Shown one piece after another: positions 7,275-15,261 of a stretch of DNA of 35,318 bases. The notes beneath the pieces were generated by a model that had not been told where the DNA came from, did not search any database, and saw only the letters and a list, made by a program, of their open reading frames with translations. Numbering within the stretch: the stretch's first letter is position 1; the number at the start of each line of letters is the position of its first letter. This DNA is from Candidatus Nitrosopelagicus sp. Lineage in GTDB: Archaea; Thermoproteota; Nitrososphaeria; Nitrososphaerales; Nitrosopumilaceae. The position numbers and the translations under genes are program-made. The DNA is taken from NCBI GenBank assembly GCA_028343435.1, contig JAOLYM010000006.1, positions 1 through 35,318 on the forward strand. The letters run 5' to 3'.

Positions 7275-8317
7275 TGACTATTTTTAATTAATTCAAATAA
7301 TTCATTACTTAATGAAATTTTATCTCTAATCGGGGCAATAATTTTTACCATGTAATCCCCTATGGTATTTTTCAAATCACCTGGGTGTAAATTCTTTTGA
7401 GCAAAATCTGATTCTAATTCCTCATACGAATTGTATGTTATGTTTCCTCCAAACTTTTCAGGTCTTTCTATTGATATTGAATCATATTCATGAAATACAA
7501 TTTGTCTTGCAAGTTCCAAGATTGGATTATTTTCTGTTAATCCTTCTTCGCACCAGCCTTTTCTAATCTTCTTTGTAATCTCATCATCAGAATTGTGTAT
7601 AAAAATTCCAGAATTTGGATCTGATTTACTCATCTTTCCTGGTTCTGTTGTGGCATCGCCTTTTGGCTGTGTTAATCCTGGTAACAATGAATGATGTACA
7701 GCAACAGGAACCTTCCATTTCATCTTTGGGAAAATTTCTCTTACTAACATGTGAATTTTCCGCTGATCCATTCCTGCATGAACAATGTCTAAATCTAAAG
7801 AGTGAATGTCTGCTGCCTGCATTGGTGGGTATAGTAATTTTGCTAAATCAATTTTATCTTCATTTTCTGATCTTCCCATAATTGTTAGTGTACGCATTGT
7901 TCTTGCAAGTGTCATATGTTTTGTAAATTTCACAAGTTCTGCCCAGTACTCTTTTTTTGAATCATAAAGCTCTGTACCCATTACAATGTTTACACCTGGA
8001 CAAACTAATCGAAATGCATCTGCATAATATTTTGAAACCTTGGAAATTGTTTCAAGATTTCCACCAAGTTTATCGTTAATCAAAGTGTGCCAGTCTGCTA
8101 AAAATACAGTACAATCAATTCCTGCCTTCATAAAATCATTAATTTTAAAACCTGTACTGATTAAACTTCCAAGATGTAAAAATCCAGAGATCTCTAATCC
8201 AATGTAGTGCTTTGGTTTTGAGTTTGTGTTTAAAAGTTCAATTAACTCTGCTTCATCTTTTACTATTTCTTTTGTAGGTGGTCTTTTGATTAGTTCTACT
8301 TTTTCCGCAACATCCAT
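7271..8317 (-). CDS. tyrS: Tyrosyl-tRNA synthetase (archaeal/eukaryotic type)
   Basis: A 348-residue class I aminoacyl-tRNA synthetase. The HIGH-like motif is HLGS (residues 48-51) and the KMSKS loop is exact (228-232), followed by DPNSGIF. The VFLADWH and QMxxDQRKIHML-type segments fit the archaeal/eukaryotic TyrRS; the length excludes the bacterial form with an S4 domain. It charges tRNA-Tyr with tyrosine. A TATA box at 8343-8349 lies 29 nt upstream of the ATG, implying a leaderless mRNA. Confidence 0.95.
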   Translation of the reverse strand: MDVAEKVELIKRPPTKEIVKDEAELIELLNTNSKPKHYIGLEISGFLHLGSLISTGFKINDFMKAGIDCTVFLADWHTLINDKLGGNLETISKVSKYYADAFRLVCPGVNIVMGTELYDSKKEYWAELVKFTKHMTLARTMRTLTIMGRSENEDKIDLAKLLYPPMQAADIHSLDLDIVHAGMDQRKIHMLVREIFPKMKWKVPVAVHHSLLPGLTQPKGDATTEPGKMSKSDPNSGIFIHNSDDEITKKIRKGWCEEGLTENNPILELARQIVFHEYDSISIERPEKFGGNITYNSYEELESDFAQKNLHPGDLKNTIGDYMVKIIAPIRDKISLSNELFELIKNSH

Positions 8318-8342
8318 TTTAACAGATTTTTCTTTTGTTTAT

Positions 8343-8349
8343 CTATAAA
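8343..8349 (-). promoter_or_regulatory. TATA box of tyrS
   Basis: Read on the minus strand this is TTTATAG within CTTTATAGAT, centred about 29 nt before the tyrS ATG. Confidence 0.55.
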
Positions 8350-8411
8350 GTATTGTATTAATTTTTATAATTATATGATAAAATTTGTCGATGTCTATTT
8401 TCTATTACACA

Positions 8412-8906
8412 CTAAAAATCTAACATTTCTATTGTATTGTTTGTAATTTTATCAATTGTTTCTGGATAATATTCATTCAATATTCCTTCTATCTGTTCAG
8501 GATTTCTTAATGAATACTTGTTTGAAGGTATATCGTATTGTTTTTCAATAATCTTTTCTTTGAATAATTCATTTAGATTAACAGATACCACTGAAGGTGA
8601 TTTTTTGATAAAATCTCTAATTTCAAGTGATGTAGCGGTTCCTTTCTTAAGTAAAAATAAAATTAATTTTTTTTGGCTTGATTTTGTCATATATTTGCAA
8701 ATTTTAGCTTCTTCAGCTGATATTCCTCCAGGATATAGGCGTGTCACTCTTGGTGTTCTTTCCAGTTCTATACTTTTTTCATCTGCTAATTTTTTTACAT
8801 AATGGCTTAGTGTACCGTTTCTAATGTTTGAAACTCTCATTATTTCATTAAATCTTATTCCGGGATTCTTATTTACAATCTCTAAAACAGTTTTTCTTCT
8901 ATCCAA
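8412..8906 (-). CDS. Double winged-helix transcriptional regulator
   Basis: A 164-residue cytoplasmic DNA-binding protein with two winged-helix units. The first (about 1-60) reads RFNEIMRVSNIRNGTLSHYVKKL, a recognition helix followed by a wing ending RVTRLYP. The second (about 72-135) has TSLEIRDFIKKSPSVVSVNLNEL. Proteins of this layout occur widely in archaea as poorly characterised MarR/ArsR-like regulators. The start is TTG; a TATA-like element on the minus strand at 8939-8946 leaves a short leader. The target is unknown; the gene just downstream encodes a small membrane protein. Confidence 0.8.
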   Translation of the reverse strand: MDRRKTVLEIVNKNPGIRFNEIMRVSNIRNGTLSHYVKKLADEKSIELERTPRVTRLYPGGISAEEAKICKYMTKSSQKKLILFLLKKGTATSLEIRDFIKKSPSVVSVNLNELFKEKIIEKQYDIPSNKYSLRNPEQIEGILNEYYPETIDKITNNTIEMLDF

Positions 8907-9006
8907 TTACTTCTCTATTCTCTTTCTCATTTCTTAGAATATAAATCACATCTTTCTAATTTTTAATGATAAATTTCTAGAAAATATTAAATGTAAACTA
9001 CTACAT

Positions 9007-9393
9007 TTATCGTTTATAAAAAACACCGACAGCAAATAATATTGTCATAATTAAAATTGAAATATCTAAAATTTCCCCGCCACTAAACATATCTTCTTCA
9101 GGATGTGGTTGAAGAATTTCCGAATACATGTAAGCAGCTTGTCCAAATCCTAAAACTCCAAATGCAAATGAAGAAAATAACATTCTAGAAATTCTAGTTT
9201 TCTTGTACGCAATTCCTGCCATTATTGACAAAAATGCTGCTAGAACAAAACCAATCTCATGAATTGCAACATGAAGTAAATGTTCACCTTCTAAAACCTG
9301 ATTCAAAATCAATGGTATTGATAAGATTGCAATTGAACCAACTATTGCAATAAGAAATATTGAATATTTTTTTTCACTGACAAAGTATGTCAT
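9007..9393 (-). CDS. Small four-helix membrane protein (hypothetical)
   Basis: A 128-residue integral membrane protein. Four hydrophobic segments lie at about 11-30, 41-63, 71-90 and 107-125. Three His (38, 41, 45) sit at the start of the second segment in a GEHLLHVAIHE motif, which could bind haem or metal, though this is inference. No family is recognised. A 12-nt perfect palindrome, TATTCATGAATA (9406-9417), overlaps its TATA region. Confidence 0.7.
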   Translation of the reverse strand: MTYFVSEKKYSIFLIAIVGSIAILSIPLILNQVLEGEHLLHVAIHEIGFVLAAFLSIMAGIAYKKTRISRMLFSSFAFGVLGFGQAAYMYSEILQPHPEEDMFSGGEILDISILIMTILFAVGVFYKR

Positions 9394-9405
9394 AGAAATA
9401 AAACC

Positions 9406-9417
9406 TATTCATGAATA
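9406..9417. promoter_or_regulatory. 12-nt palindrome at the promoter of the 9393 gene
   Basis: TATTCATGAATA is a perfect inverted repeat lying between the TATA-like AAATATTC and the start codon at 9393. Its position would let a bound dimer block transcription start. It may be chance in AT-rich DNA. Confidence 0.3.
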
Positions 9418-9446
9418 TTTAACCCAAATGAAATTTTTATTACTAA

Positions 9447-10022
9447 TTACTCTTCAGGCAATAACTCTTCTTTTGATTTTCTAGGTCTTGTACTCAAATA
9501 GAATGCATGTGCACTAATCAAAAATCCTACAGACCAAATTTTTGTTGCAAATATTAGATTCCATGGTCTGTCTGGGTCTGGATAATGTACCGCTAATTTG
9601 TCTATATCTGGAGTTGTTCCGTCAATTACCATTTGTGATGTAATTTCTGCATTTAGTACGGTGAAACTCCATAAAACTTCGTATAAACAAATTACTGCAA
9701 AACCTAACAACATTAGTTGCAGTAAAGCCATTCTGTATGATTGTAATCCAACTGTTCTTTTCCAACCAATTCTTGAAACACAATACCACGAAATTATACA
9801 TGCAAATGATAACCATGTAGTGAGGTTTGCAAAATTTTCAAATGGAACATGTGTATTTACTAAAACTTCGCCCATGACATAATATCCAGTTTCTTGCCAT
9901 TCGCCAATCATCATGACCATACCGTAAATCATGATAGTTACCATCATTGCAGAAGCAGCATAAAATATGTACAGAAAAACTCTGTATTGCTTGTCACTTT
10001 CTTGTAGATGACGAACTTTCAT
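9447..10022 (-). CDS. Four-helix integral membrane protein (hypothetical)
   Basis: A 191-residue membrane protein with predicted helices at about 14-40, 64-84, 97-120 and 157-176, and a charged C-terminal tail. A loop of about 35 residues between helices 3 and 4 (IDGTTPDIDKL through PDPDRPWN) is probably extracytoplasmic. It is not AmoC or another ammonia-monooxygenase subunit that I recognise. A TATA box on the minus strand at 10046-10054 lies about 28 nt before the ATG. The adjacent membrane gene at 9007-9393 is on the same strand but has its own promoter. Confidence 0.7.
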   Translation of the reverse strand: MKVRHLQESDKQYRVFLYIFYAASAMMVTIMIYGMVMMIGEWQETGYYVMGEVLVNTHVPFENFANLTTWLSFACIISWYCVSRIGWKRTVGLQSYRMALLQLMLLGFAVICLYEVLWSFTVLNAEITSQMVIDGTTPDIDKLAVHYPDPDRPWNLIFATKIWSVGFLISAHAFYLSTRPRKSKEELLPEE

Positions 10023-10080
10023 TTCATCGGTTTTTAATAGACCTACTATAAAATTATTTCAATCATATTATACGATGAAA

Positions 10081-10413
10081 CTAGTAGCCATCTTTCTGTC
10101 GCTGCCTGTTAATTTCATTTTTTCTCTCATATTCTTTCAAGATATCATCAGGCGTGAGGTTTAGTTCTAGTGATGCTTGAACTACAAAGTGCCAAATGTC
10201 TATTAGCTCTTCTCTGGCTTCAGCTTTATCAAATTCAGTTGGAGTCTTCCACCACTTCCAGTTTGTAGTACGTTGTAGTTCTACTGCTTCATGCATTATT
10301 GCAGTACACAGTGCAGAAACTTTGCCTTCTGTATCTTTTGGATACCTATCAAGATTCATCATCTCTGACAAACCTTTTTGCATAGAAAAAATTGAATCCA
10401 GTCTATCTTCCAT
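10081..10413 (-). CDS. All-alpha dUTP diphosphatase (MazG/dUTPase-2 superfamily)
   Basis: A 110-residue all-helical nucleoside triphosphate pyrophosphohydrolase. The metal-binding pairs are E42-x2-E45 (in IMHEAVELQ) and E69-x2-D72 (in EELIDIWHF), and the W-rich stretch NWKWWK between them is typical of the dimeric dUTPase-2 group. It likely hydrolyses dUTP to dUMP, keeping uracil out of DNA; another dNTP substrate is possible. TATA (TTATAGAT, 10434-10441 on the minus strand) lies 24 nt upstream, overlapping the space after the PfkB kinase gene. Confidence 0.8.
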   Translation of the reverse strand: MEDRLDSIFSMQKGLSEMMNLDRYPKDTEGKVSALCTAIMHEAVELQRTTNWKWWKTPTEFDKAEAREELIDIWHFVVQASLELNLTPDDILKEYERKNEINRQRQKDGY

Positions 10414-10445
10414 AATTTATAAAAAAAAATGTTATCTATAACTCT

Positions 10446-11339
10446 TCAAAAGGTAACCATTTTTTCATATTGTCTTATTCTTTTTGAAATATCTGATTTT
10501 TTCAAGGATGTTAATCCTGCTAATCCGTATTTTTCAACAGCAAATGATCCCATTACATTTCCATAAATAATTGATTTTTTAATTTCAGAAAAACTGGTCT
10601 TATTTTTTGCAGCCAAGTGTCCAATCATTGCACCTGCGAAAGAATCTCCTGCACCTGTTGGATCTACGACAGATTCTAATGAAAATCCAACTGATGGAAA
10701 AATCACATCTTCATGAAATAGTAATGCTCCATGTTCACCTTTTTTAATTACAACATAGTTGGCTCCCCAACTCATCATTTTTTTTGCACATTTGATCAAA
10801 TTGTCTTCTTTTGTGAGTAATTTTGCCTCTTCATCATTAATCACTACCGCGTCAACTGATTTTATCATTTTAATTACAGCATTACGTTTTGTTGCAATCC
10901 AGTACTCTATTGTATCACACATTGAAAATTTTACATTATCAAATTCTTTTATTATTTTTGCATTTTGTTCTGGATCATTATTTGCTAGATAAACAAATTC
11001 TGATTTTTTGTATACATCAGGTACTCTTGGTTTAAAATCTGCTAGTACATTTAGTTCTGTTTTGAGTGTTTCACGCACACTCATCGTTGCATCATACTTT
11101 CCATCATATCTGAATGTCTTGCCATTTAGAACTGTTAACCCTTTTAGATCAAGATGATTTTTTAATATTGTATGGTATTTCTTAGGAAAATCACTACCAA
11201 CAACTGCGATTAATCCTGGTTTTGTAAAAAAACTTGCTGAAACTGCCGCAAATGTCGCTGCTCCACCTAAAACATTTTTCAGAGTTTTTTTTGGTGTTCT
11301 AATTGTATCTAATGCAGTTGAACCAAAAACCGTTAACAT
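10446..11339 (-). CDS. PfkB/ribokinase-family sugar or nucleoside kinase
   Basis: A 297-residue kinase. The N-terminal GGAATFAAVSASF motif (about 25-37) and the C-terminal D226-PTGAGD232 motif with the catalytic Asp232 define the PfkB family; VVIKKGEHG (about 196-204) is the ATP-site strand. The CDTIEYWIATKRN segment resembles archaeal members annotated as sugar or nucleoside kinases. The acceptor cannot be decided from sequence. TATA (ATTTATAG, 11361-11368 on the minus strand) lies 25 nt before the ATG. Confidence 0.85.
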   Translation of the reverse strand: MLTVFGSTALDTIRTPKKTLKNVLGGAATFAAVSASFFTKPGLIAVVGSDFPKKYHTILKNHLDLKGLTVLNGKTFRYDGKYDATMSVRETLKTELNVLADFKPRVPDVYKKSEFVYLANNDPEQNAKIIKEFDNVKFSMCDTIEYWIATKRNAVIKMIKSVDAVVINDEEAKLLTKEDNLIKCAKKMMSWGANYVVIKKGEHGALLFHEDVIFPSVGFSLESVVDPTGAGDSFAGAMIGHLAAKNKTSFSEIKKSIIYGNVMGSFAVEKYGLAGLTSLKKSDISKRIRQYEKMVTF

Positions 11340-11360
11340 GTATCTTTTAGCGGAAATTAT

Positions 11361-11368
11361 CTATAAAT
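11361..11368 (-). promoter_or_regulatory. TATA box of the PfkB kinase gene
   Basis: Minus-strand ATTTATAG is centred about 25 nt before the ATG at 11339. Confidence 0.5.
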
Positions 11369-11473
11369 CCCTTGTCAAAAAAATTGCTTGTTAATGATTT
11401 GTGTATATCTTTTGATTATTTCTCTAAGCTACTTTGAGCTAGTAAAATAAATCAATATTTGCGTAGATTACAT

Positions 11474-11902
11474 ATGGCAAAAATACGAATCAAACAAGGT
11501 CCTAATGAAATTGAGATAGATTCTAGAGATTTTTATGTTGATAATGATTCTGTAGCCGAAGTTGTTGAATCACTAAAACAACTACTTAATGAAAGATCAC
11601 AACCTGATGTAATGAGTTCATTAGAAGATGCTGAATTCCATGAGCCTGAATTTTCATCACCATCTACAATTGCAGTTGATGATATTAGACACAAGTTAAG
11701 AATTTTAGAAAAGGACTCTTTCTTTGATCAACCAAAAACTGTTGGAGAAACAGTTGCACAAATGTCTGAATATGGTTGGACTGCAAGTCCATTTGATGTA
11801 TCCGTTGCATTAACAAAGATGGCATTCAACAAAGAATTTCTAAAAAATATAGTAGATGATAGAAATCAATATGTTTCAAAAGAAGCATTATTGACAAATT
11901 AA
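11474..11902 (+). CDS. Conserved hypothetical protein (142 aa)
   Basis: About 142 residues from the ATG at 11474 (MAKIRIKQG); the frame stays open back to a TTG at 11459, but an AT-rich box A (AAAATAAATC, near 11442-11451) fits the ATG better. The N-terminal 45 residues look like a small strand-helix unit (IRIKQGPNEIEI, then VAEVVESLKQLL), followed by an acidic linker and a helical C-terminal domain with a YGWTASPFDVSVALTKM segment that resembles a helix-turn-helix. No function is recognised. It may be specific to thaumarchaea. Confidence 0.7.
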   Translation: MAKIRIKQGPNEIEIDSRDFYVDNDSVAEVVESLKQLLNERSQPDVMSSLEDAEFHEPEFSSPSTIAVDDIRHKLRILEKDSFFDQPKTVGETVAQMSEYGWTASPFDVSVALTKMAFNKEFLKNIVDDRNQYVSKEALLTN

Positions 11903-11957
11903 AAATCCAAGTCTAGTTCTAGATAATCTATACATACTTTGAGAATTACATTATACT

Positions 11958-12113
11958 ATGGATGAAAAACAAGAAATTCCAAAAGAAATTGATGATCATT
12001 ACAAACTATTTGGAAAAGAACCATGGGAAGTAGAATATGGTGACAAATGTCCCTTATGTAATTCTAGATTTGATGAGTTTGAAGGTTGTGCTTGTGATTC
12101 AAAAGGTGACTAG
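11958..12113 (+). CDS. Small CxxC protein (51 aa)
   Basis: A 51-residue acidic protein with a C-terminal CPLC (31-34) and CAC (44-46), four cysteines that could bind one zinc ion. The N-terminal half (HYKLFGKEPWEVEYGDK) looks like a short helix-turn. A TATA-like TCTATACA about 28 nt upstream supports expression. The TAG stop shares CTAG with the stop of the exported protein gene on the other strand. No function is recognised. Confidence 0.7.
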   Translation: MDEKQEIPKEIDDHYKLFGKEPWEVEYGDKCPLCNSRFDEFEGCACDSKGD

Positions 12114-13300
12114 TTTTTCTTTAGTTTAAAAATAACTCCGCTAATAATTCCTACAATAATTAGTCCTACAATAATTCCTACAATTGTCATACTATTATCA
12201 GAATTTTCTATTGGTCCTTTTTTTAGTTCATCAGCAAAAGATAGTGTATCTACTTTTTCTTCATTGTTTGATTGATTGAATTCTGAAGATAACTCTGTGG
12301 CTGCTTTAGTTCCTGGTATTGGAAGTGCAAGTCCTTTCTTTTCTTCTACATATTCATTTTTTATCTCTCTTTCTTTGATACTGTCAATCTGTTCCAATCT
12401 TTTTTGATGTTCTTCAGGTGTTGCACCAACAATGGAAACAGTTCCTTCACTATTTGTTCTAAATGATATACTTACATAAGTTTCATCTTGAGAAAATTCA
12501 GTTTTTCTAATTTTATCTAATTGATCTAAACTTGTATCATCTTTTTCTGTAAAATAAACATCATATGGGTTTGGAAAATTTTCAAAAGGAATTTTTAAAA
12601 CATACAATTGATCCAGATCTTTTACATTAAAATTTAGTAATTGTGTTACTCTTTCAATTTGATTCCCACCTTCAATAAATTCTATATCCAAAACTTCACC
12701 ATTTGATAAAAATTCTATATCAAATTTATTTTCGTTAGATGAAACTTCTTTTGTAGATATTTTTCTCTCTTCAAAATATTCTAATGTCATGCCACATCCT
12801 ATACAATTAATTCCTTTTGCATCACTAACGTCTATTGGTCTAGAATTTACAAAAATTAATTCTATATCATCCTCAACCATCACTATTATGTCAAACGCAA
12901 ATAAAAAATCCTTTTTCCATAATCCATCTTCTAATTCCATAAAATTATCTAAATCATATTCTACAATCAAATCATAATTACCTAATTTTTGGAGTAAAAT
13001 AATAAATTTTGATTCTTCAAATGTATCTTCGTCATATGAGAAACTTAATTTGTCACCATCTTCGTCTGCAACCGTTAAATTTGATTGTGTACCAGGCAAT
13101 ATCTCTATTAATCTAGGTCGATCTTGATTCCATGCACCTGTTTCTATTACATGTTTAACATGAATATCTGAATCTTTTCCTACTTCAAAAATTATTTTTT
13201 GTTGTTCAATTAATACACCACGATCTTCTTGTCCATACACTTGTGGCGAAATTGAAATTAATATAACCGAAAATATTATGAATAAAAATTTCTTTTCCAA
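12110..13300 (-). CDS. Exported, C-terminally anchored protein (hypothetical)
   Basis: About 396 residues from a TTG at 13300. That start places a clean signal peptide first (MEKKFLFIIFSVILISI, then VYGQED as a probable cleavage region) and leaves a 4-nt gap to the cyclophilin gene; the frame open to 13372 would overlap cyclophilin by 68 nt. The mature part is a beta-rich ectodomain with a CIGC pair, then a Lys/Glu-rich helical stretch and a C-terminal membrane helix (SMTIVGIIVGLIIVGII) ending KLKKN, so the bulk faces outward. No known domain is recognised. It is probably co-transcribed with cyclophilin. Confidence 0.75.
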   Translation of the reverse strand: MEKKFLFIIFSVILISISPQVYGQEDRGVLIEQQKIIFEVGKDSDIHVKHVIETGAWNQDRPRLIEILPGTQSNLTVADEDGDKLSFSYDEDTFEESKFIILLQKLGNYDLIVEYDLDNFMELEDGLWKKDFLFAFDIIVMVEDDIELIFVNSRPIDVSDAKGINCIGCGMTLEYFEERKISTKEVSSNENKFDIEFLSNGEVLDIEFIEGGNQIERVTQLLNFNVKDLDQLYVLKIPFENFPNPYDVYFTEKDDTSLDQLDKIRKTEFSQDETYVSISFRTNSEGTVSIVGATPEEHQKRLEQIDSIKEREIKNEYVEEKKGLALPIPGTKAATELSSEFNQSNNEEKVDTLSFADELKKGPIENSDNSMTIVGIIVGLIIVGIISGVIFKLKKN

Positions 13301-13304
13301 GGTT

Positions 13305-13787
13305 TTACTCTGATATAGAAACTTTGAGCATCTTTGCATCTTCATGAGGACAGTCATTTCCATCCCTTTCAAGACTTTCTATTTTATGTGCAACATCCAT
13401 CCCTTCTGTTACCTCTCCAAATACAGTATATTCTCTATCTAGGAATGTACTATCTTTTGTTACTATGAAAAATTGTGAACCGGCGCTATCCGGATCTGTG
13501 GCTCTTGCCATAGAAACAATTCCTTCTAAATGTGATCTTGTACTAAATTCTGCTTTTACATTGAATCCAGGTCCGCCCATTCCCCATTGACTTTTCATGT
13601 TTGGATCTTTAGTATTTGGATCTCCACCTTGAATCATAAATCCAGGAATAACTCTGTGAAATAATGTTCCATTGTAAAATCCATCATTTGCCAATTTAAC
13701 AAAACTTCTTACAGTTTCTGGTGCTAACTCTGGCAACAAGTTAAATGAAATATTTCCGTGATTGGTTTCTATGTTTACACTAGTCAA
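13305..13787 (-). CDS. Cyclophilin-type peptidyl-prolyl cis-trans isomerase
   Basis: A 160-residue cytoplasmic cyclophilin; it accelerates isomerisation of X-Pro bonds in folding. The catalytic Arg is in FHRVIPGFMIQGGD (about 43-56), and the GSQFFIVT strand and FGEVTEGMDV are typical. It has no signal peptide. The start is TTG at 13787, with a TATA-like GGTTATTATG (minus strand, near 13812-13821) upstream. An exported protein gene follows after 4 nt. Confidence 0.95.
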   Translation of the reverse strand: MTSVNIETNHGNISFNLLPELAPETVRSFVKLANDGFYNGTLFHRVIPGFMIQGGDPNTKDPNMKSQWGMGGPGFNVKAEFSTRSHLEGIVSMARATDPDSAGSQFFIVTKDSTFLDREYTVFGEVTEGMDVAHKIESLERDGNDCPHEDAKMLKVSISE

Positions 13788-13927
13788 TGTCGCAACGACA
13801 TGCGATTATCATAATAACCTTTTGATCACAATTATTTTTTCAATGAAAACCTTTTATCATTGTAATAATTTCATGATTTTTTTCCATTAACTACGAATCA
13901 CATTTGTACATTTTTGTTAATTGAAAT

Positions 13928-13935
13928 TTTATATA
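13928..13935 (+). promoter_or_regulatory. TATA box of the small HTH gene
   Basis: TTTATATA is centred 25 nt before the GTG at 13957 and lies inside the longer open frame from 13921, which argues for the shorter start and a leaderless mRNA. Confidence 0.65.
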
Positions 13936-13956
13936 GATCAGTATTACACGATCCTT

Positions 13957-14193
13957 GTGAATCGTACTAATCAAAGCACTGTAATCAAAGCAGCAATCAA
14001 TTCTTTGCTTGATAAAGGTGTTACAGACAAACAAGACATCTATACTAAAGTCGTTGACGAATTAGGAGTGCCAAGACCAACTGTAAGAAGAGTTGCTCGT
14101 GATTTGAGAAATGAACTTTTAGAAAAAATCCAAATACTACAATCTGATACTAAAACATCAACTGCTACTGTAGAAGTTGCTACAGAGCAATAA
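13957..14193 (+). CDS. Small helix-turn-helix DNA-binding protein
   Basis: 78 residues from the GTG at 13957 (MNRTNQSTVIKAAIN). The core is three helices: INSLLDKG, DIYTKVVDELG and the recognition-like helix PRPTVRRVARDLRNELL, followed by a short polar tail. It reads as a basic HTH protein, possibly nucleoid-associated or a small regulator. A TTG at 13921 is in frame, but the TATA box at 13928-13935 would then be inside the gene. It stands alone, divergent from cyclophilin. The target is unknown. Confidence 0.72.
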   Translation: MNRTNQSTVIKAAINSLLDKGVTDKQDIYTKVVDELGVPRPTVRRVARDLRNELLEKIQILQSDTKTSTATVEVATEQ

Positions 14194-14237
14194 TTCCCCT
14201 TTTCTATATTGAACTAGTTCTAAATCTACCATTAACG

Positions 14238-14245
14238 TTATATTT
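14238..14245 (+). promoter_or_regulatory. TATA box of the 14268 membrane gene
   Basis: TTATATTT is centred 26 nt before the ATG at 14268. Confidence 0.5.
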
Positions 14246-14267
14246 TGGAGATTTTTCTTGTTCAACA

Positions 14268-14681
14268 ATGGGTTATGTAAGAAACCATCTTGCCACGCTT
14301 GTTTCAGGCGTATGGGCGATCGTTTTGACTGGATTATACTTCCCATTAGTTGACTTTGCACCGTCACTTTCATTCATTTTCACAATGGCCGTGCCAATCA
14401 TGTGGTTCATGGTATTTGTAATCTGGATTGCTCAATTAGCAGCAGATCGCAATCATGGTGCATCTCATGATCATGATGAAAAAAAAAACCATGAATTAAC
14501 AGAAAAAGAAATTACTACGTACAAACTAGGTTTAGAAAAAGATCTTTCTGACATACATGACGCAAAAGACGATGAAATCTCACACTTAAAAAATGAAATT
14601 GAGAATCTTAAGACAAAAGTTGAGATTGAAACAATTCGTGCAGAAATTTATAATCTAAAAATATTAGCACAACAAAAATAA
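14268..14681 (+). CDS. Two-helix membrane protein with coiled-coil tail
   Basis: A 137-residue protein with membrane segments at about 8-28 and 33-57, a His/Asp-rich linker (HGASHDHDEKKNH, about 64-76) and a C-terminal helix of about 60 residues with heptad-like spacing (EISHLKNEIENLKTKVEI). The layout is a hairpin anchor with a cytoplasmic coiled coil. The His-rich linker could bind metal, which is inference. No family is recognised. Its stop codon abuts that of the convergent 40-residue gene. Confidence 0.72.
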   Translation: MGYVRNHLATLVSGVWAIVLTGLYFPLVDFAPSLSFIFTMAVPIMWFMVFVIWIAQLAADRNHGASHDHDEKKNHELTEKEITTYKLGLEKDLSDIHDAKDDEISHLKNEIENLKTKVEIETIRAEIYNLKILAQQK

Positions 14682-14804
14682 TTATTCATTACAGTGCTCA
14701 CACTTGAATTCAAAATTATGGTTCTTTTTACAACCCGGACAACTTTCTGCCCCTCCAAAGTGACATTCACATTCACACTTTTGACTTTCTTCTATTTCCA
14801 TCAT
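14682..14804 (-). CDS. Cys-rich micro-protein (40 aa), probable zinc ribbon
   Basis: A 40-residue protein with seven Cys: C10, C12, C14, C22, C25, C35 and C38. The CPGC (22-25) and CEHC (35-38) pairs are spaced like a treble-clef or zinc-ribbon knuckle, and the N-terminal CECECH could hold a second metal. Two ATGs are adjacent (14804, 14801). The shared palindromic TATA box 24 nt upstream supports real expression. It could be a stand-alone metal-binding adaptor; no homologue is recognised. Confidence 0.72.
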   Translation of the reverse strand: MMEIEESQKCECECHFGGAESCPGCKKNHNFEFKCEHCNE

Positions 14805-14823
14805 GATAAATTATCAGTCATCT

Positions 14824-14833
14824 TAATATATTA
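14824..14833. promoter_or_regulatory. Shared palindromic TATA box of two divergent genes
   Basis: TAATATATTA is a perfect 10-nt palindrome whose centre is 24.5 nt from the minus-strand ATG at 14804 and 25.5 nt from the plus-strand ATG at 14854. One box therefore fits the box-A spacing for both genes. Confidence 0.65.
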
Positions 14834-14853
14834 TTGATGCAATATTTTTTTTA

Positions 14854-15261
14854 ATGAAGACAAAAATTGGAATTTTTGCTGGATTATTTGTACTAGTTGC
14901 AATGATTGGAATGTCACCATCATTTGCTGATTCTAACACAACTGTACTTTCTACAAATGACGGTGTACAACTAACAAAAACAGTTGTATCAATGTCAATT
15001 TCTTCTGATAATACAATGCCATGGGGATTCATTGAAGGTACAATAGAAAACCACGCAGATGGTTATCCTGTAATTGTTCAAATTTATCAAAACGATGAAC
15101 CAGTTCATTTTGCACAAACTAGTGTAAATGAAGATGGTACATACGAATACAAATTTCGTGCAAGAAACCTAGATGGAAATAATGTAGTAAATGTATACGA
15201 AGGTGATTACGAAGTCAAAATTTTCAAATCAATACAAATTACAGGCAAAAATCTAATCTAA
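14854..15261 (+). CDS. Small secreted protein, beta-sandwich (hypothetical)
   Basis: A 135-residue preprotein. The N-terminus is a classical signal peptide (MKTKIGIFAGLFVLVAMIG, then SFADS as a probable cleavage site). The mature part of about 110 residues has strand patterns such as GFIEGTIEN, PVIVQIYQ and GTYEYKFRARN, like the carboxypeptidase-regulatory/Ig-like domains common in thaumarchaeal exported proteins. No C-terminal anchor is seen. The mRNA is probably leaderless from the shared TATA box. The last 4 nt overlap the flavin reductase gene. Confidence 0.75.
   Translation: MKTKIGIFAGLFVLVAMIGMSPSFADSNTTVLSTNDGVQLTKTVVSMSISSDNTMPWGFIEGTIENHADGYPVIVQIYQNDEPVHFAQTSVNEDGTYEYKFRARNLDGNNVVNVYEGDYEVKIFKSIQITGKNLI

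Noticed and set aside
9447-10022. Possible ammonia monooxygenase subunit, because of size and four helices
   Set aside because: No AmoC or AmoA motif is visible and the topology differs; size alone is not evidence.
12110-13372. Long start of the exported protein (at 13372)
   Set aside because: It would put 24 residues before the signal peptide and overlap cyclophilin by 68 nt.
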